Source: Roseburia hominis
Lineage (GTDB): Bacteria > Bacillota > Clostridia > Lachnospirales > Lachnospiraceae
Length of the DNA stretch: 34,836 nt
Direction of reading: 5' to 3'
Assembly: GCA_021771815.1 (NCBI GenBank)
Contig: JAETOE010000036.1
Span: 1 to 34,836, forward strand
Below, in pieces: positions 8,186 to 17,619 of the stretch (positions are counted from its first letter, which is position 1; each line of letters begins with the position of its first letter). The notes below the pieces were generated by a model. The model searched no databases, was not told where the DNA came from, and saw only the letters and a list, made by a program, of their open reading frames with translations. The position numbers and the translations under genes are program-made.

Positions 8186-8986
8186 ATGACGGATTTTAGC
8201 TTAAAGGGAAAGGTGGCGCTTGTTACCGGTGCGTCGTACGGCATCGGCTTTGCGTTGGCGAAGGCGTTTGCAGAGGCAGGAGCTGCGGTTGTGTTTAATG
8301 ATATTAATCAGGAACTCGTGGATAAGGGGATGGCGGCTTACCGCGAGGCCGGAATAGACGCGCATGGCTATGTCTGCGATGTGACAAATGAGGAGCAGGT
8401 AGGCGCGTTTGTGGAGCAGGTCACAAAAGAGGTCGGACATATTAATATCCTTGTCAACAATGCAGGGATTATCAAGCGTATTCCGATGTGTGAGATGACG
8501 GCTGCCCAGTTCCGGCAGGTGATAGACATTGACTTAAACGGTCCTTTTATTATGGCAAAGGCGGTTATCCCGGATATGATCGAGCAGGGCGGGGGTAAGA
8601 TTATCAATATCTGCTCTATGATGAGCGAGCTGGGGCGTGAGACGGTTTCCGCTTATGCGGCGGCAAAGGGCGGATTAAAGATGCTCACAAGGAATATTGC
8701 GAGTGAGTACGGGGCTTACAATATCCAGTGCAACGGCATCGGGCCGGGTTACATTGCGACGCCGCAGACGGCGCCGCTTCGGGAGAGACAGCCGGACGGA
8801 AGCCGCCATCCGTTTGACCAGTTTATCATCGCAAAAACGCCTGCTGCGCGTTGGGGAGAGGCGGAGGATCTGGCAGGACCTGCGGTATTTTTAGCTTCCC
8901 CGGCTTCCGATTTTGTGAACGGTCACATTCTGTATGTGGACGGCGGCATTCTGGCGTACATCGGAAAACAGCCTGGCGGAGAATGA
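8186..8986 (+). CDS. SDR oxidoreductase, gluconate 5-dehydrogenase / KduD-DhuD type
   Basis: A 266-residue classical short-chain dehydrogenase. It has the Rossmann motif TGASYGIG (about residues 16-23), NNAG (near 92), and catalytic Ser with YxxxK in SAYAAAKG (near 157-164). The close match to gluconate 5-dehydrogenases (YVCDVTNEEQV, IIKRIPMCEM, NGPFIMAKAVI) is clear. Next to GH88 it more likely handles the keto-deoxy-uronate branch, as KduD or streptococcal DhuD do, with NAD(P)H. No uronate isomerase is in the window, so the pathway is incomplete here. The start at 8186 follows TTGGAGGAG, 13 bases after the GH88 stop. A strong terminator ends the cluster downstream. Confidence 0.88.
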   Translation: MTDFSLKGKVALVTGASYGIGFALAKAFAEAGAAVVFNDINQELVDKGMAAYREAGIDAHGYVCDVTNEEQVGAFVEQVTKEVGHINILVNNAGIIKRIPMCEMTAAQFRQVIDIDLNGPFIMAKAVIPDMIEQGGGKIINICSMMSELGRETVSAYAAAKGGLKMLTRNIASEYGAYNIQCNGIGPGYIATPQTAPLRERQPDGSRHPFDQFIIAKTPAARWGEAEDLAGPAVFLASPASDFVNGHILYVDGGILAYIGKQPGGE

Positions 8987-9048
8987 TTTATATACGGAAC
9001 TTCGCGTATAAAATTTATCAGGGATTATTTGAATGAGAGGGTAGAAAA

Positions 9049-9095
9049 AGAGACATCAGACCGGCAAACGCCGGAGCTGGTGTCTCTTCGTTTAT
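9049..9095 (+). terminator. Terminator of the uronate cluster
   Basis: AGAGACATCAG (9049-9059) pairs with CTGGTGTCTCT (9077-9087), and an inner CCGGC-AAAC-GCCGG hairpin occupies 9061-9074. A T-rich tail follows. The upstream A-run would let it also work on the other strand. Confidence 0.75.
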
Positions 9096-9176
9096 TACGT
9101 CATTTTGAGTAAATGTTGAATATTTAGGAGAAAATATTAAGAAATTATAAAAAACGCAATTTTTCAAGATTGCCTG

Positions 9177-9205
9177 TTGACAAAGAAATAGTATGGTGCT
9201 ATTTT
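9177..9205 (+). promoter_or_regulatory. Sigma-A-type promoter of the hrcA operon
   Basis: TTGACA at 9177-9182 and TATTTT at 9200-9205 with a 17-base spacer. The start would fall near 9212, a few bases before the CIRCE operator, so HrcA binding would block early transcription. Confidence 0.8.
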
Positions 9206-9218
9206 AAGTACATAGATG

Positions 9219-9245
9219 TTAGCACTCCACAACATTGAGTGCTAA
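9219..9245 (+). promoter_or_regulatory. CIRCE operator (HrcA binding site)
   Basis: A perfect CIRCE inverted repeat, TTAGCACTC-N9-GAGTGCTAA, lies between the promoter and hrcA. It is the known binding site of the HrcA repressor and makes the operon autoregulated and heat-inducible. It is the only full copy I see in the window. Confidence 0.97.
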
Positions 9246-9292
9246 TAAGGCAAAAGGGAATTGCATATACTCGGATGGTCGGGGGAATGGCG

Positions 9293-10345
9293 ATGGATGA
9301 AATCGAATTAGACGAGCGAAAAACAAAAATATTGGATGCAATTATCCGGAATTATCTTGAGACCGGAGAGCCGGTCGGCTCGCGGACGATTTCCAAGTAT
9401 ACGGACTTGAATTTAAGCTCCGCGACGATCCGCAATGAGATGGCAGATCTGGAAGAGCTTGGCTATATTCTGCAGCCGCACACGTCGGCAGGGCGCATCC
9501 CTTCCGACAAGGGATATCGCTTTTATGTGGATCATCTGATGCAGGAGAAGAATCGTGAGGTAGACGACATGAAGCAGTTCGTCATCGAGCACACGGAGAA
9601 GGTGGAACAGGTACTGCAGCAGGTGGCGAAGATTCTGGCGGCGAACACGAATTATGCGACGATGGTGACTGCGCCGAGCTATCACCGCAACAAGGTGAAG
9701 TTCATACAGCTTTCCAATGTGGATGAAGATCAAATCCTCGCAGTGATTGTCACTGAGGGCAAGCTTGTCAAGAATAAGATTATTCCGGTGTCGGAGCCGA
9801 TTGACAATGAGACGATGCTTAAGCTCAACATCCTGCTGAACTCCAATCTCAACGGGCTGGCGCTCGAGGAAATCAACCTCGGGACAATCGCAAAGCTTAA
9901 GGAACAGGCGGGAATCCACAGCGACATCATCAGTGATGTGCTTGATACGGTGGCTGAGACGATGGGACAGGACGAGGACATCCGTATTTATACAAGCGGT
10001 ACGACAAATCTGTTCAAGTACCCGGAACTGAGCGATTCGACGGAGAAGGCGAGCGAACTGTTGTCTACCTTTGAGGAGAAGCAGCAGTTGGTAAGTCTGG
10101 TGAAAGAGAATCTGCTCGAGGAGGAGAGTACGGGGATTCAGGTATATATAGGAAACGAAAGCCCGATTCAGACAATGAAAGACTGCAGTGTTGTGACGGC
10201 GACTTATGAACTGGGCGAGGGCATCCGTGGTACAATTGGTATTGTGGGACCTAAGCGAATGGATTATGAGAAAGTTATGGATAACTTAAAAGTGTTAAAG
10301 AGTTCTCTTGACGGGATATTAGATAAACCGAAGGGGCAGACATAA
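9293..10345 (+). CDS. hrcA: Heat-inducible transcription repressor HrcA
   Basis: The 350-residue protein has the N-terminal winged helix (RKTKILDAIIRNYLETGEPV, SSATIRNEMADLEELGYI, HTSAGRIPSDKGYRFYVD) and the inserted dimerisation and GAF-like regions of HrcA. It represses this operon through the CIRCE site just upstream and depends on GroE for folding in species studied. I chose the ATG at 9293, six bases after GGGGGA; the open frame extends back to a GTG inside CIRCE, which would start within the operator. The grpE gene follows after 23 bases. Confidence 0.96.
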   Translation: MDEIELDERKTKILDAIIRNYLETGEPVGSRTISKYTDLNLSSATIRNEMADLEELGYILQPHTSAGRIPSDKGYRFYVDHLMQEKNREVDDMKQFVIEHTEKVEQVLQQVAKILAANTNYATMVTAPSYHRNKVKFIQLSNVDEDQILAVIVTEGKLVKNKIIPVSEPIDNETMLKLNILLNSNLNGLALEEINLGTIAKLKEQAGIHSDIISDVLDTVAETMGQDEDIRIYTSGTTNLFKYPELSDSTEKASELLSTFEEKQQLVSLVKENLLEEESTGIQVYIGNESPIQTMKDCSVVTATYELGEGIRGTIGIVGPKRMDYEKVMDNLKVLKSSLDGILDKPKGQT

Positions 10346-10368
10346 GTACCATATAATGGAGGATTAAG

Positions 10369-11073
10369 ATGGCAGAGATGAACGAAGAAATCTTAGAAGA
10401 AGCAGTGGAGGAAGAGAAGACGGCGGAAGCCACGGAGCCGGATATGGACGGGGCGGAAGATACAGAAGCAGGCGAAGAGATGCGGGAAGATCAGTCAGAA
10501 ACCCGGGATGCGGCGGAGACGGACGAAGCGGATGAAAACGCTGACAAAGATGACGACGAGACGCCGGAGCAGGATGCGGACAGAGAATCCGACGAGAAGT
10601 CCGGTGACAAGAAGGGCTTCTTCAAGAAGAAAAAGGATAAAAGAGACGAGCAGATCGAGGAATTGAACGACAAACTCAAACGCCAGATGGCAGAGTTCGA
10701 TAACTTCCGCAAGCGTACCGAGAAGGAGAAATCCCAGATGTACGATATGGGAGCGAGGAGCGTTATAGAAAAGATTCTTCCGGTCATTGACAATTTTGAA
10801 CGCGGACTTGCCGCAGTGCAGGAGGAGGCGAAGGAGGATGCCTTTGTCGTCGGTATGGATAAGGTATATAAGCAGATGCTTGCTGAACTGGAGGCAATCG
10901 GCGTTACGGCAATTGAGGCAGTCGGACAGGAGTTCGACCCTGAGTTCCACAATGCGGTAATGCAGGTGGAGAGCGGTGAGTATGAGTCCGGCGTGGTCGC
11001 ACAGGAATTGCAGAAAGGCTATATGTACAAGGATTCCGTGGTGCGTCACAGTATGGTTGCAGTCGTATCATAA
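10369..11073 (+). CDS. grpE: Nucleotide exchange factor GrpE
   Basis: The 234-residue protein is the ADP-release factor for DnaK. It has a long, very acidic N-terminal tail (about residues 1-80, mostly Glu and Asp), a Lys-rich patch (KKGFFKKKKDKR), the long paired helix (QIEELNDKLKRQMAEFDNFR), and the C-terminal beta domain ending in the GrpE signature (GYMYKDSVVRHSMVAV). The tail is longer than in Escherichia coli GrpE but such tails are common in Clostridia. GGAGG lies six bases before the ATG. dnaK starts 100 bases downstream. Confidence 0.96.
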   Translation: MAEMNEEILEEAVEEEKTAEATEPDMDGAEDTEAGEEMREDQSETRDAAETDEADENADKDDDETPEQDADRESDEKSGDKKGFFKKKKDKRDEQIEELNDKLKRQMAEFDNFRKRTEKEKSQMYDMGARSVIEKILPVIDNFERGLAAVQEEAKEDAFVVGMDKVYKQMLAELEAIGVTAIEAVGQEFDPEFHNAVMQVESGEYESGVVAQELQKGYMYKDSVVRHSMVAVVS

Positions 11074-11128
11074 GAGACTGCGGCAATTTGGCCAGATGCG
11101 CGGACGGTAGTCTGCGATCTTAATATAA

Positions 11129-13057
<1,929 letters not shown>

Positions 13058-13120
13058 TTTGGGAAGCAGGTATTTACAGAGGGTCAGAGTGTGATACTTT
13101 GACACGATGTATGAGATATG

Positions 13121-13150
13121 GGGTTTCTGGATGGCAACATTCGGAAACCC
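13121..13150 (+). promoter_or_regulatory. Intercistronic hairpin between dnaK and dnaJ
   Basis: GGGTTTC (13121-13127) pairs with GAAACCC (13144-13150), with an inner ATG-GCAA-CAT helix across symmetric three-base internal loops. There is no T-run, so it may be an RNA processing or stability site that sets the dnaK to dnaJ ratio (inference). Confidence 0.5.
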
Positions 13151-13183
13151 TGTGTTCAGTAGAGAAGATTAGAGGAAAAGGTT

Positions 13184-14371
13184 ATGGCAGATAAGAGAGA
13201 TTATTATGAGGTCCTTGGTGTAAGTAAGACTGCATCGGACGACGAGATCAAGAAAGCATTCCGTGGGCTTGCCAAAAAGTATCATCCCGATATGCACCCG
13301 GGCGACAAAGAGTGTGAGGAGAAGTTTAAGGAAGCGCAGGAGGCGTATGCCGTTTTGAGTGATGCGGACAAGAGACGTCAATATGACCAGTTCGGTCACT
13401 CTGCATTTGACGGGACAGGCGGCGCAGGAGGCTTCGATTTCTCCGGTATGGATATGGGAGATATTTTCGGAGATATTTTTGGAGATTTCTTCGGCGGCGG
13501 CAGAAGACGGGCGAATGACGGGCCGATGAAAGGCGCGAATCTGCGCACAAGTGTCCGTATCACGTTTGAGGAAGCCGTATTCGGATGCGAGAAAGAGATC
13601 GAGATGGTCTTAAAGGACGAGTGCCATACCTGTCACGGAACGGGAGCAAAGCCGGGAACTTCCCCGGAGACCTGCCCGAAGTGCGGCGGCAAGGGAAAGG
13701 TCGTATTTACCCAGCAGTCGTTCTTTGGAACAGTGCAGAATGTACAGACTTGTCCGGACTGTAACGGTTCCGGTAAGATCGTCAAGGAGAAATGCCCCGA
13801 CTGTCGCGGCACGGGTTACATTTCCAACAAGAAGAAGATTCAGGTATCGATTCCGGCGGGTATCGACAACGGACAGAGCGTACGCATCCGCGAGAAGGGC
13901 GAGCCGGGAGTCAACGGCGGACCGAGAGGCGATCTTCTGGTGGAGGTCGTGGTATCGAGACATCCGAATCTGCAGCGCCAGGATATGAATATTTACTCTA
14001 CGGCAAAGATTTCCTATGCACAGGCGGCGCTCGGCGGTGAAATCCGCATAGGTACGGTGGACGGCGATGTGCTCTATGAGGTGAAGCCGGGCACACAGAC
14101 GGGAACCCGTATTCGCTTGAAGGGCAAGGGCGTTCCGTCTCTGCGCAATAAGTCCGTGCGCGGCGATCATTATGTCGATCTGGTCGTGCACACGCCGACG
14201 GGACTGAATGCTGAGGCGAAGGAGCTTCTTCACAAGTTCGATGAACTGACGGGCGATTCCTTAAACCGAAGCGGCGTCCAGGACGGGGCGGCATCTTCCG
14301 ATAAGCAGGAGAAGCCAAAGAAAAAGAAGGGATTCATGGATAAAATAAAGGAATCTCTGGATGATATATAA
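13184..14371 (+). CDS. dnaJ: Chaperone DnaJ (Hsp40)
   Basis: A 395-residue classical class I DnaJ: J-domain with KYHPD (residues 1-70), Gly/Phe-rich linker ([21 protein letters not shown]), four zinc-binding CxxCxGxG repeats ([32 protein letters not shown]), then the two beta-barrel substrate domains. The C-terminus has a Lys-rich tail (KPKKKKGF). GAGGAAAAGG lies before the ATG. It is the last gene of the heat-shock operon and is followed by a strong terminator. Confidence 0.98.
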   Translation: MADKRDYYEVLGVSKTASDDEIKKAFRGLAKKYHPDMHPGDKECEEKFKEAQEAYAVLSDADKRRQYDQFGHSAFDGTGGAGGFDFSGMDMGDIFGDIFGDFFGGGRRRANDGPMKGANLRTSVRITFEEAVFGCEKEIEMVLKDECHTCHGTGAKPGTSPETCPKCGGKGKVVFTQQSFFGTVQNVQTCPDCNGSGKIVKEKCPDCRGTGYISNKKKIQVSIPAGIDNGQSVRIREKGEPGVNGGPRGDLLVEVVVSRHPNLQRQDMNIYSTAKISYAQAALGGEIRIGTVDGDVLYEVKPGTQTGTRIRLKGKGVPSLRNKSVRGDHYVDLVVHTPTGLNAEAKELLHKFDELTGDSLNRSGVQDGAASSDKQEKPKKKKGFMDKIKESLDDI

Positions 14372-14410
14372 AAATAGGGGAATGTCCTGCGTGACATTCC
14401 CTTATTTTTA
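14370..14410 (+). terminator. Terminator of the heat-shock operon
   Basis: GGGAATGTC and GACATTCCC form the core stem around CTGCGT, extended by an A-rich strand on the left and TTATTTTTA on the right. The flanking A-run and T-run make it able to work in both directions. It begins at the dnaJ stop codon. Confidence 0.9.
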
Positions 14411-14479
14411 GTGAATATTACCTATTGAGCATCGCTACTAAATGTTGTATCATGGCAATAGTTGGAAACTATACGTAGT

Positions 14480-14635
14480 ATTTTGTTTTAACAGTTCAGT
14501 CAGGACTTAGCATTTACTGCTAAGTCCGTGAGGAAGCATAGTGGTCGAGATGCAGCAAGCCCAACCGCGAAGCGGTTTTGCATGGCTTGATGCCTGTAAC
14601 AGGAAGCCGGAAGGCTGAACTGTTACATTTTGTTT
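14480..14635. mobile_element. MITE-like element: 11-bp terminal inverted repeats, 9-bp flanking direct repeats
   Basis: TAACAGTTCAG (14489-14499) and CTGAACTGTTA (14615-14625) are perfect inverted repeats. The 9-base sequence ATTTTGTTT occurs directly before the left end (14480-14488) and, after one C, directly at the right end (14627-14635), as a target duplication would. Inside lie three further hairpins: GGACTTAGCA/TGCTAAGTCC (14503-14527), CAAGCC/GGCTTG enclosing AACCGC-GAA-GCGGTT (14556-14589), and CCTG-TAA-CAGG (14593-14603). There is no coding capacity. Alternatively it is a structured RNA leader of the next gene. Confidence 0.6.
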
Positions 14636-14657
14636 GAGTTTACAAGGAGAGAAAGCC

Positions 14658-15170
14658 ATGGAGCAGGCAGCGATGAGAATAGACATAGACGAAGTCGCTT
14701 TTGCGCAGTGGAGTCATGAAGAGGCAGATTTACTTGAACGTGGAAAACAGGCATTGCGGAAAGAAAAGAAGGAGCTAGAGCGTGAGCGCAGGAAGCTTGA
14801 GCGGGAGAAACGGGATTTTTCAGCCGTCAAGAACTGTGAGGATGATCGTATCGAGAAAGAGAAGCAGCTTTTCGAGATGAAGTGGAAGATTCTTGAGGAG
14901 GAATTAAAAAAGCTTGCCGATGAGAAGAAGCAGGTGGAGAGACAGCGGAATTTCTATAAGCATCTGGCAGATCATCAGGTACAGGAAGAGAAGAGTGCCG
15001 CCGTCGTGCGCGGCGAGTTGTTCTTTGCCGGGGTCGAGGATAAGCAGGCGTTGAAAAAGCGCTACAAGGATCTGCTTAAGATTTATCATCCAGACAATCG
15101 TTCCGGCGACGTCGGGACGGTACAGGAGATCAACCGTGAGTATGACAGGCTGCAGGCGCGGTATCAGTAG
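14658..15170 (+). CDS. Coiled-coil protein with C-terminal J-domain-like segment
   Basis: 170 residues. A long, highly charged Glu/Lys/Arg helix (about residues 25-105, ERGKQALRKEKKELERERRK and onwards) predicts a coiled coil. The last 50 residues (ALKKRYKDLLKIYHPDNRSG, then VQEINREYDRLQARYQ) match helices II-III of a J-domain with the HPD triad. Unusually, the J-domain is at the C-terminus. It may tie DnaK to a coiled-coil partner. The ATG follows AAGGAGAG; an in-frame TTG at 14634 lies inside the repeat at the edge of the upstream element and is unlikely. It stands alone between that element and a terminator. Confidence 0.8.
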   Translation: MEQAAMRIDIDEVAFAQWSHEEADLLERGKQALRKEKKELERERRKLEREKRDFSAVKNCEDDRIEKEKQLFEMKWKILEEELKKLADEKKQVERQRNFYKHLADHQVQEEKSAAVVRGELFFAGVEDKQALKKRYKDLLKIYHPDNRSGDVGTVQEINREYDRLQARYQ

Positions 15171-15221
15171 AAGCTCTGTCAGGCTGTGAGCGATGTGCCA
15201 GCAGACATCGGAAAAGAAGAA

Positions 15222-15263
15222 AAGAAGCCGTTACGGTTTTTAAAATCGGAACGGCTTCTTTGT
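15222..15263. terminator. Bidirectional terminator between the J-domain gene and luxS
   Basis: AAGAAGCCGTT (15222-15232) pairs perfectly with AACGGCTTCTT (15250-15260), an 11-bp stem flanked by A-rich and T-rich sequence. It serves two converging genes. Confidence 0.85.
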
Positions 15264-15297
15264 GTGCACCTGGCGGCGCGCGTTTTACCGGATATAT

Positions 15298-15777
15298 TTA
15301 TGCCGGATAGATCAGATGCGCTTCGTCGATGTCGTAGAGCGTGTTCGTCAGATAGCGGTTCGCGAGATAATTCGCCATGCCGAGATTCATATCCAGATAA
15401 TTGCCGCAGTCTTTTGCGGCAGCGCCCGGCACTTCGCCCTTAAAGTCACGGATGAACTCGAACATCTCAATCATGAGAGGCACGATATCTTTGGATTCAT
15501 AGTCGCCTGCGAGCAGAAGATAAAAACCGGTGCGGCATCCCATCGGCCCGAAGTAGACTGTCTTATCCGAGAAATCCTTGTGGTTGCGCAGGAAAGTCGC
15601 GCCGAGGTGCTCGATCGTGTGAACCTCCGCGGTGTTCATGACCGGCTCGTCGTTCGGCGACGTCATGCGCAGATCAAAGGTCGTGATGACCTCCGCACCG
15701 ACGTGATCTTTTCTTGATACATAGACGCCCGGCTGCAGTTTGATGTGGTCTATGGTAAAGCTTGCAATTTTCTCCAT
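15298..15777 (-). CDS. luxS: S-ribosylhomocysteine lyase LuxS
   Basis: The 159-residue protein is full length for LuxS, which splits S-ribosylhomocysteine into homocysteine and the autoinducer-2 precursor DPD. The metal ligands are present: His53 and His57 in HTIEH and Cys124 in DCGNY; catalytic Glu56 and Cys81 (GPMGCRTGFYL) are also intact. AAGGAGG precedes the ATG on the minus strand. It is divergent from the nucleosidase gene that would supply its substrate. A promoter and a strong hairpin lie in its short leader. Confidence 0.97.
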   Translation of the reverse strand: MEKIASFTIDHIKLQPGVYVSRKDHVGAEVITTFDLRMTSPNDEPVMNTAEVHTIEHLGATFLRNHKDFSDKTVYFGPMGCRTGFYLLLAGDYESKDIVPLMIEMFEFIRDFKGEVPGAAAKDCGNYLDMNLGMANYLANRYLTNTLYDIDEAHLIYPA

Positions 15778-15804
15778 GAATATACCTCCTTGTCATTTGA
15801 TTTA

Positions 15805-15827
15805 TGTCCGCCGCACGTCGGCGGACA
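15805..15827 (-). promoter_or_regulatory. Perfect hairpin in the luxS leader
   Basis: TGTCCGCCG and CGGCGGACA form a perfect nine-pair stem with a five-base loop in the luxS mRNA leader, about 15 bases before the ribosome binding site. No T-run follows, so it is not a classical terminator. It may stabilise the mRNA 5' end or bind a regulator. Confidence 0.55.
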
Positions 15828-15837
15828 GCTTATTTAA

Positions 15838-15866
15838 ACATTAAATCAGAACGGAATCTTCGTCAA
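15838..15866 (-). promoter_or_regulatory. Probable promoter of luxS
   Basis: On the minus strand TTGACG (15866-15861) and TAATGT (15843-15838) are spaced by 17 bases. The start would lie near 15831, just before the leader hairpin. Confidence 0.65.
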
Positions 15867-15882
15867 GGGGGAAATTGCCCTT

Positions 15883-15942
15883 TTGCCTGCAAACCGCATC
15901 TGTTTTCGGTAAACTACATCTGTTGCCGGCAAACGCCCTTGA
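15883..15942 (+). repeat. Three 20-bp repeats between luxS and the nucleosidase gene (candidate operators)
   Basis: Units begin at 15883, 15903 and 15923, exactly 20 bases apart. Unit 1 is TTGCCTGCAAACCGCATCTG, unit 2 TTTTCGGTAAACTACATCTG, and unit 3 starts TTGCCGGCAAAC. The head of unit 3, TTGCCGGCAA, is a perfect palindrome and that of unit 1 nearly so. The last unit overlaps the -35 of the nucleosidase promoter. Two helical turns of spacing suggests cooperative binding of a regulator on one face of the DNA. Confidence 0.6.
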
Positions 15943-15968
15943 CAGCGGGGAGAGGGAAAACGTATAGT
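15939..15968 (+). promoter_or_regulatory. Probable promoter of the nucleosidase gene
   Basis: TTGACA at 15939-15944 and TATAGT at 15963-15968, spacer 18 bases. The predicted start near 15975 leaves a leader of about 110 bases. Confidence 0.7.
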
Positions 15969-16086
15969 AGAGATATGCGGGATGCGGACGTTCTTGAAAA
16001 AGAAAATACGTAAGGGCGCCATGGCGATGGCAGGAGACGGCAGGAAATACAATAGAAGCTGCCGGAGAAATGAAAAGGATAGATGT

Positions 16087-16854
16087 ATGATGGAGAGATA
16101 CGATTTTGAACATAGACCGTCAATTTTGATTCAGGGCGCAATGGAGACGGAGACGGAATACATGATCGCGCAGCTTGCAGAGGCGGAGTGCGTAACGCTC
16201 GGAAACTGGAGATTTCATACGGGATTTCTGGGGGAATACCGTGAACCTGTCATTATTTCAAGAACCTATCAGGGAATGGTAAATGCGGCGGCGGCGACCA
16301 GTCTTGCGCTGGTGCATTTTGCGCCGCGGGCGGTCATCAATCAGGGGATCGCGGGCGGACATGACCCCGGATTTCACAGAGGGGATATCGTGCTTGGGGA
16401 GCGTGTTGTTCCGATGGGGGCGATGCTGTACGGGTTTGGCGGCGCGGGAGCCGGAATTGACGCGGAGGCGTTTGAACCGCTTCCGATTGAAATTTACCAT
16501 AAGGGAAAGCAGGCGACGGAGAAAGTAACGGATTTTCCGTGCGATGAGAGACTTTTAAAACTGGCGGAGAAGGTGGTAAGCCCTTACCGCACTGCGCGCG
16601 GCGTGATCGGTTCGGCGGATGAGTGGAACAACCAGCTTGACCGGATCGCGATGCTTCACCGGCGCTATAAAACGACGACCGAGGACATGGAATCGGCGGC
16701 TACGGCGCAGATTTGCTTTTCCTACGGAGTACCGTTTATCGGCATCCGCATTTTGTCGAATTCCATTGTAACGGATGAGGAGTACGACGAAGCGGTAGGA
16801 GAGGATGTGCAGAAGTTCGTGATAAGCTATGTAGAGATGCTTCGGGAGTTTTAA
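16087..16854 (+). CDS. MTA/SAH nucleosidase-like phosphorylase-superfamily protein
   Basis: The 255-residue protein has the COG0775 fold marks: GAMETETE (Glu20), INQGIAGGHDP near residue 85, and TEDMESAATAQI with the ribose-binding Met-Glu pair (Glu202). MTA/SAH nucleosidase removes adenine from S-adenosylhomocysteine and gives S-ribosylhomocysteine, the LuxS substrate, so its place beside luxS fits. However, the catalytic Asp of the I-S-D motif is replaced: the segment reads RILSNSIVTD with Asn225. An Asn here is seen in relatives such as futalosine hydrolase, so the substrate may differ. AAAAGG lies eight bases before the ATG; the next codon is also ATG. The gene could be called mtnN, but the substitution makes me leave the symbol blank. 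Confidence 0.8.
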   Translation: MMERYDFEHRPSILIQGAMETETEYMIAQLAEAECVTLGNWRFHTGFLGEYREPVIISRTYQGMVNAAAATSLALVHFAPRAVINQGIAGGHDPGFHRGDIVLGERVVPMGAMLYGFGGAGAGIDAEAFEPLPIEIYHKGKQATEKVTDFPCDERLLKLAEKVVSPYRTARGVIGSADEWNNQLDRIAMLHRRYKTTTEDMESAATAQICFSYGVPFIGIRILSNSIVTDEEYDEAVGEDVQKFVISYVEMLREF

Positions 16855-16873
16855 GGGGATAAGCTTGATTTTT

Positions 16874-16910
16874 AGGACAAAGTGCCAACTCGATTGGTAC
16901 TTTCTGTCCT
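16874..16910 (+). terminator. Probable terminator after the nucleosidase gene
   Basis: AGGACA (16874-16879) pairs with TGTCCT (16905-16910), with inner AGT/ACT and CCAA/TTGG helices, followed by TTATTTA. It lies 20 bases after the stop codon, inside the remnant of the minus-strand pseudogene. Confidence 0.6.
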
Positions 16911-17128
16911 TTATTTACTATATTTATAATTTCTTCAATTGGACTTAGATTTATTACATTATGTATACAACCATCCATAAAAAATCTTAACGCAAAGTGT
17001 ACCTATCTCCAAAAGTGTTTTTCTCGATAACTCCATTCAATCCTTTAGAGCTCTTAATGAAAGGTCTAATCCCCCAGCTATGCTGGGGAGAATAGTGTAA
17101 GTGGAAACGATGAGGATATAGATAAAAA

Positions 17129-17183
17129 GCCTCCTATGTTAAAATGAGAATGGTGTCGCAAGCCAAACTCAAAGATAGGAGGC
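17129..17183 (+). promoter_or_regulatory. Hairpin that masks the tnpA ribosome binding site
   Basis: GCCTCCTAT (17129-17137) is perfectly complementary to ATAGGAGGC (17175-17183), which contains the tnpA ribosome binding site seven bases before the ATG. In IS200 a similar leader structure is known to hold down translation and block outside transcription, so the transposase is likely kept nearly silent. Confidence 0.75.
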
Positions 17184-17190
17184 GGTCCTA

Positions 17191-17619
17191 ATGGACAATA
17201 AAAGTTTATCACACACTAAATGGAAATGCCAGTATCATATAGTTTTCATTCCAAAGTATCGGAAAAAGCAACTGTATGGGCAAATAAAGGCTGATGTACG
17301 TGAGATAATCGGCACATTATGTAAATATAAAGATGTTGAGATTATAGCTGGCGCAGTATGTGAGGATCACGTACATCTAAGTGTGGCAATTCCCCCGAAA
17401 ATTAGTATATCAAGTTTTATGGGATATTTAAAAGGGAAAAGCACGCTAATGATATATGACAAACACCCGGAATTGCAAAGTAAGTGGAACAAAGCATTTT
17501 GGGCACGGGGATATTACGTAGAAACAATTGGTAATATAACGGAAGATGCTGTCAAAAAATATATTAAGGAGCAAGCAGAAGAATCACGAAAAGAAGATAC
17601 AAGAAGTACCGCTTTTTAG
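17191..17619 (+). CDS. tnpA: IS200-type transposase TnpA (Y1 HUH)
   Basis: The 142-residue protein is full length for IS200 TnpA, which cuts and joins single-stranded DNA at the element ends. The HUH motif is HVHLSV (near residue 61) and the catalytic Tyr lies in RGYYVETIGN (near residue 111). The start KWKCQYHIVFIPKYRKKQLYG is the family signature. The frame has no damage, so the element may be active. There is no TnpB companion. Confidence 0.95.
   Translation: MDNKSLSHTKWKCQYHIVFIPKYRKKQLYGQIKADVREIIGTLCKYKDVEIIAGAVCEDHVHLSVAIPPKISISSFMGYLKGKSTLMIYDKHPELQSKWNKAFWARGYYVETIGNITEDAVKKYIKEQAEESRKEDTRSTAF

Noticed and set aside
15883-15942. A short CRISPR-like array between luxS and the nucleosidase gene
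   Set aside because: The units are contiguous and diverged with no spacers between them, and no cas genes are present; they look like operator repeats.
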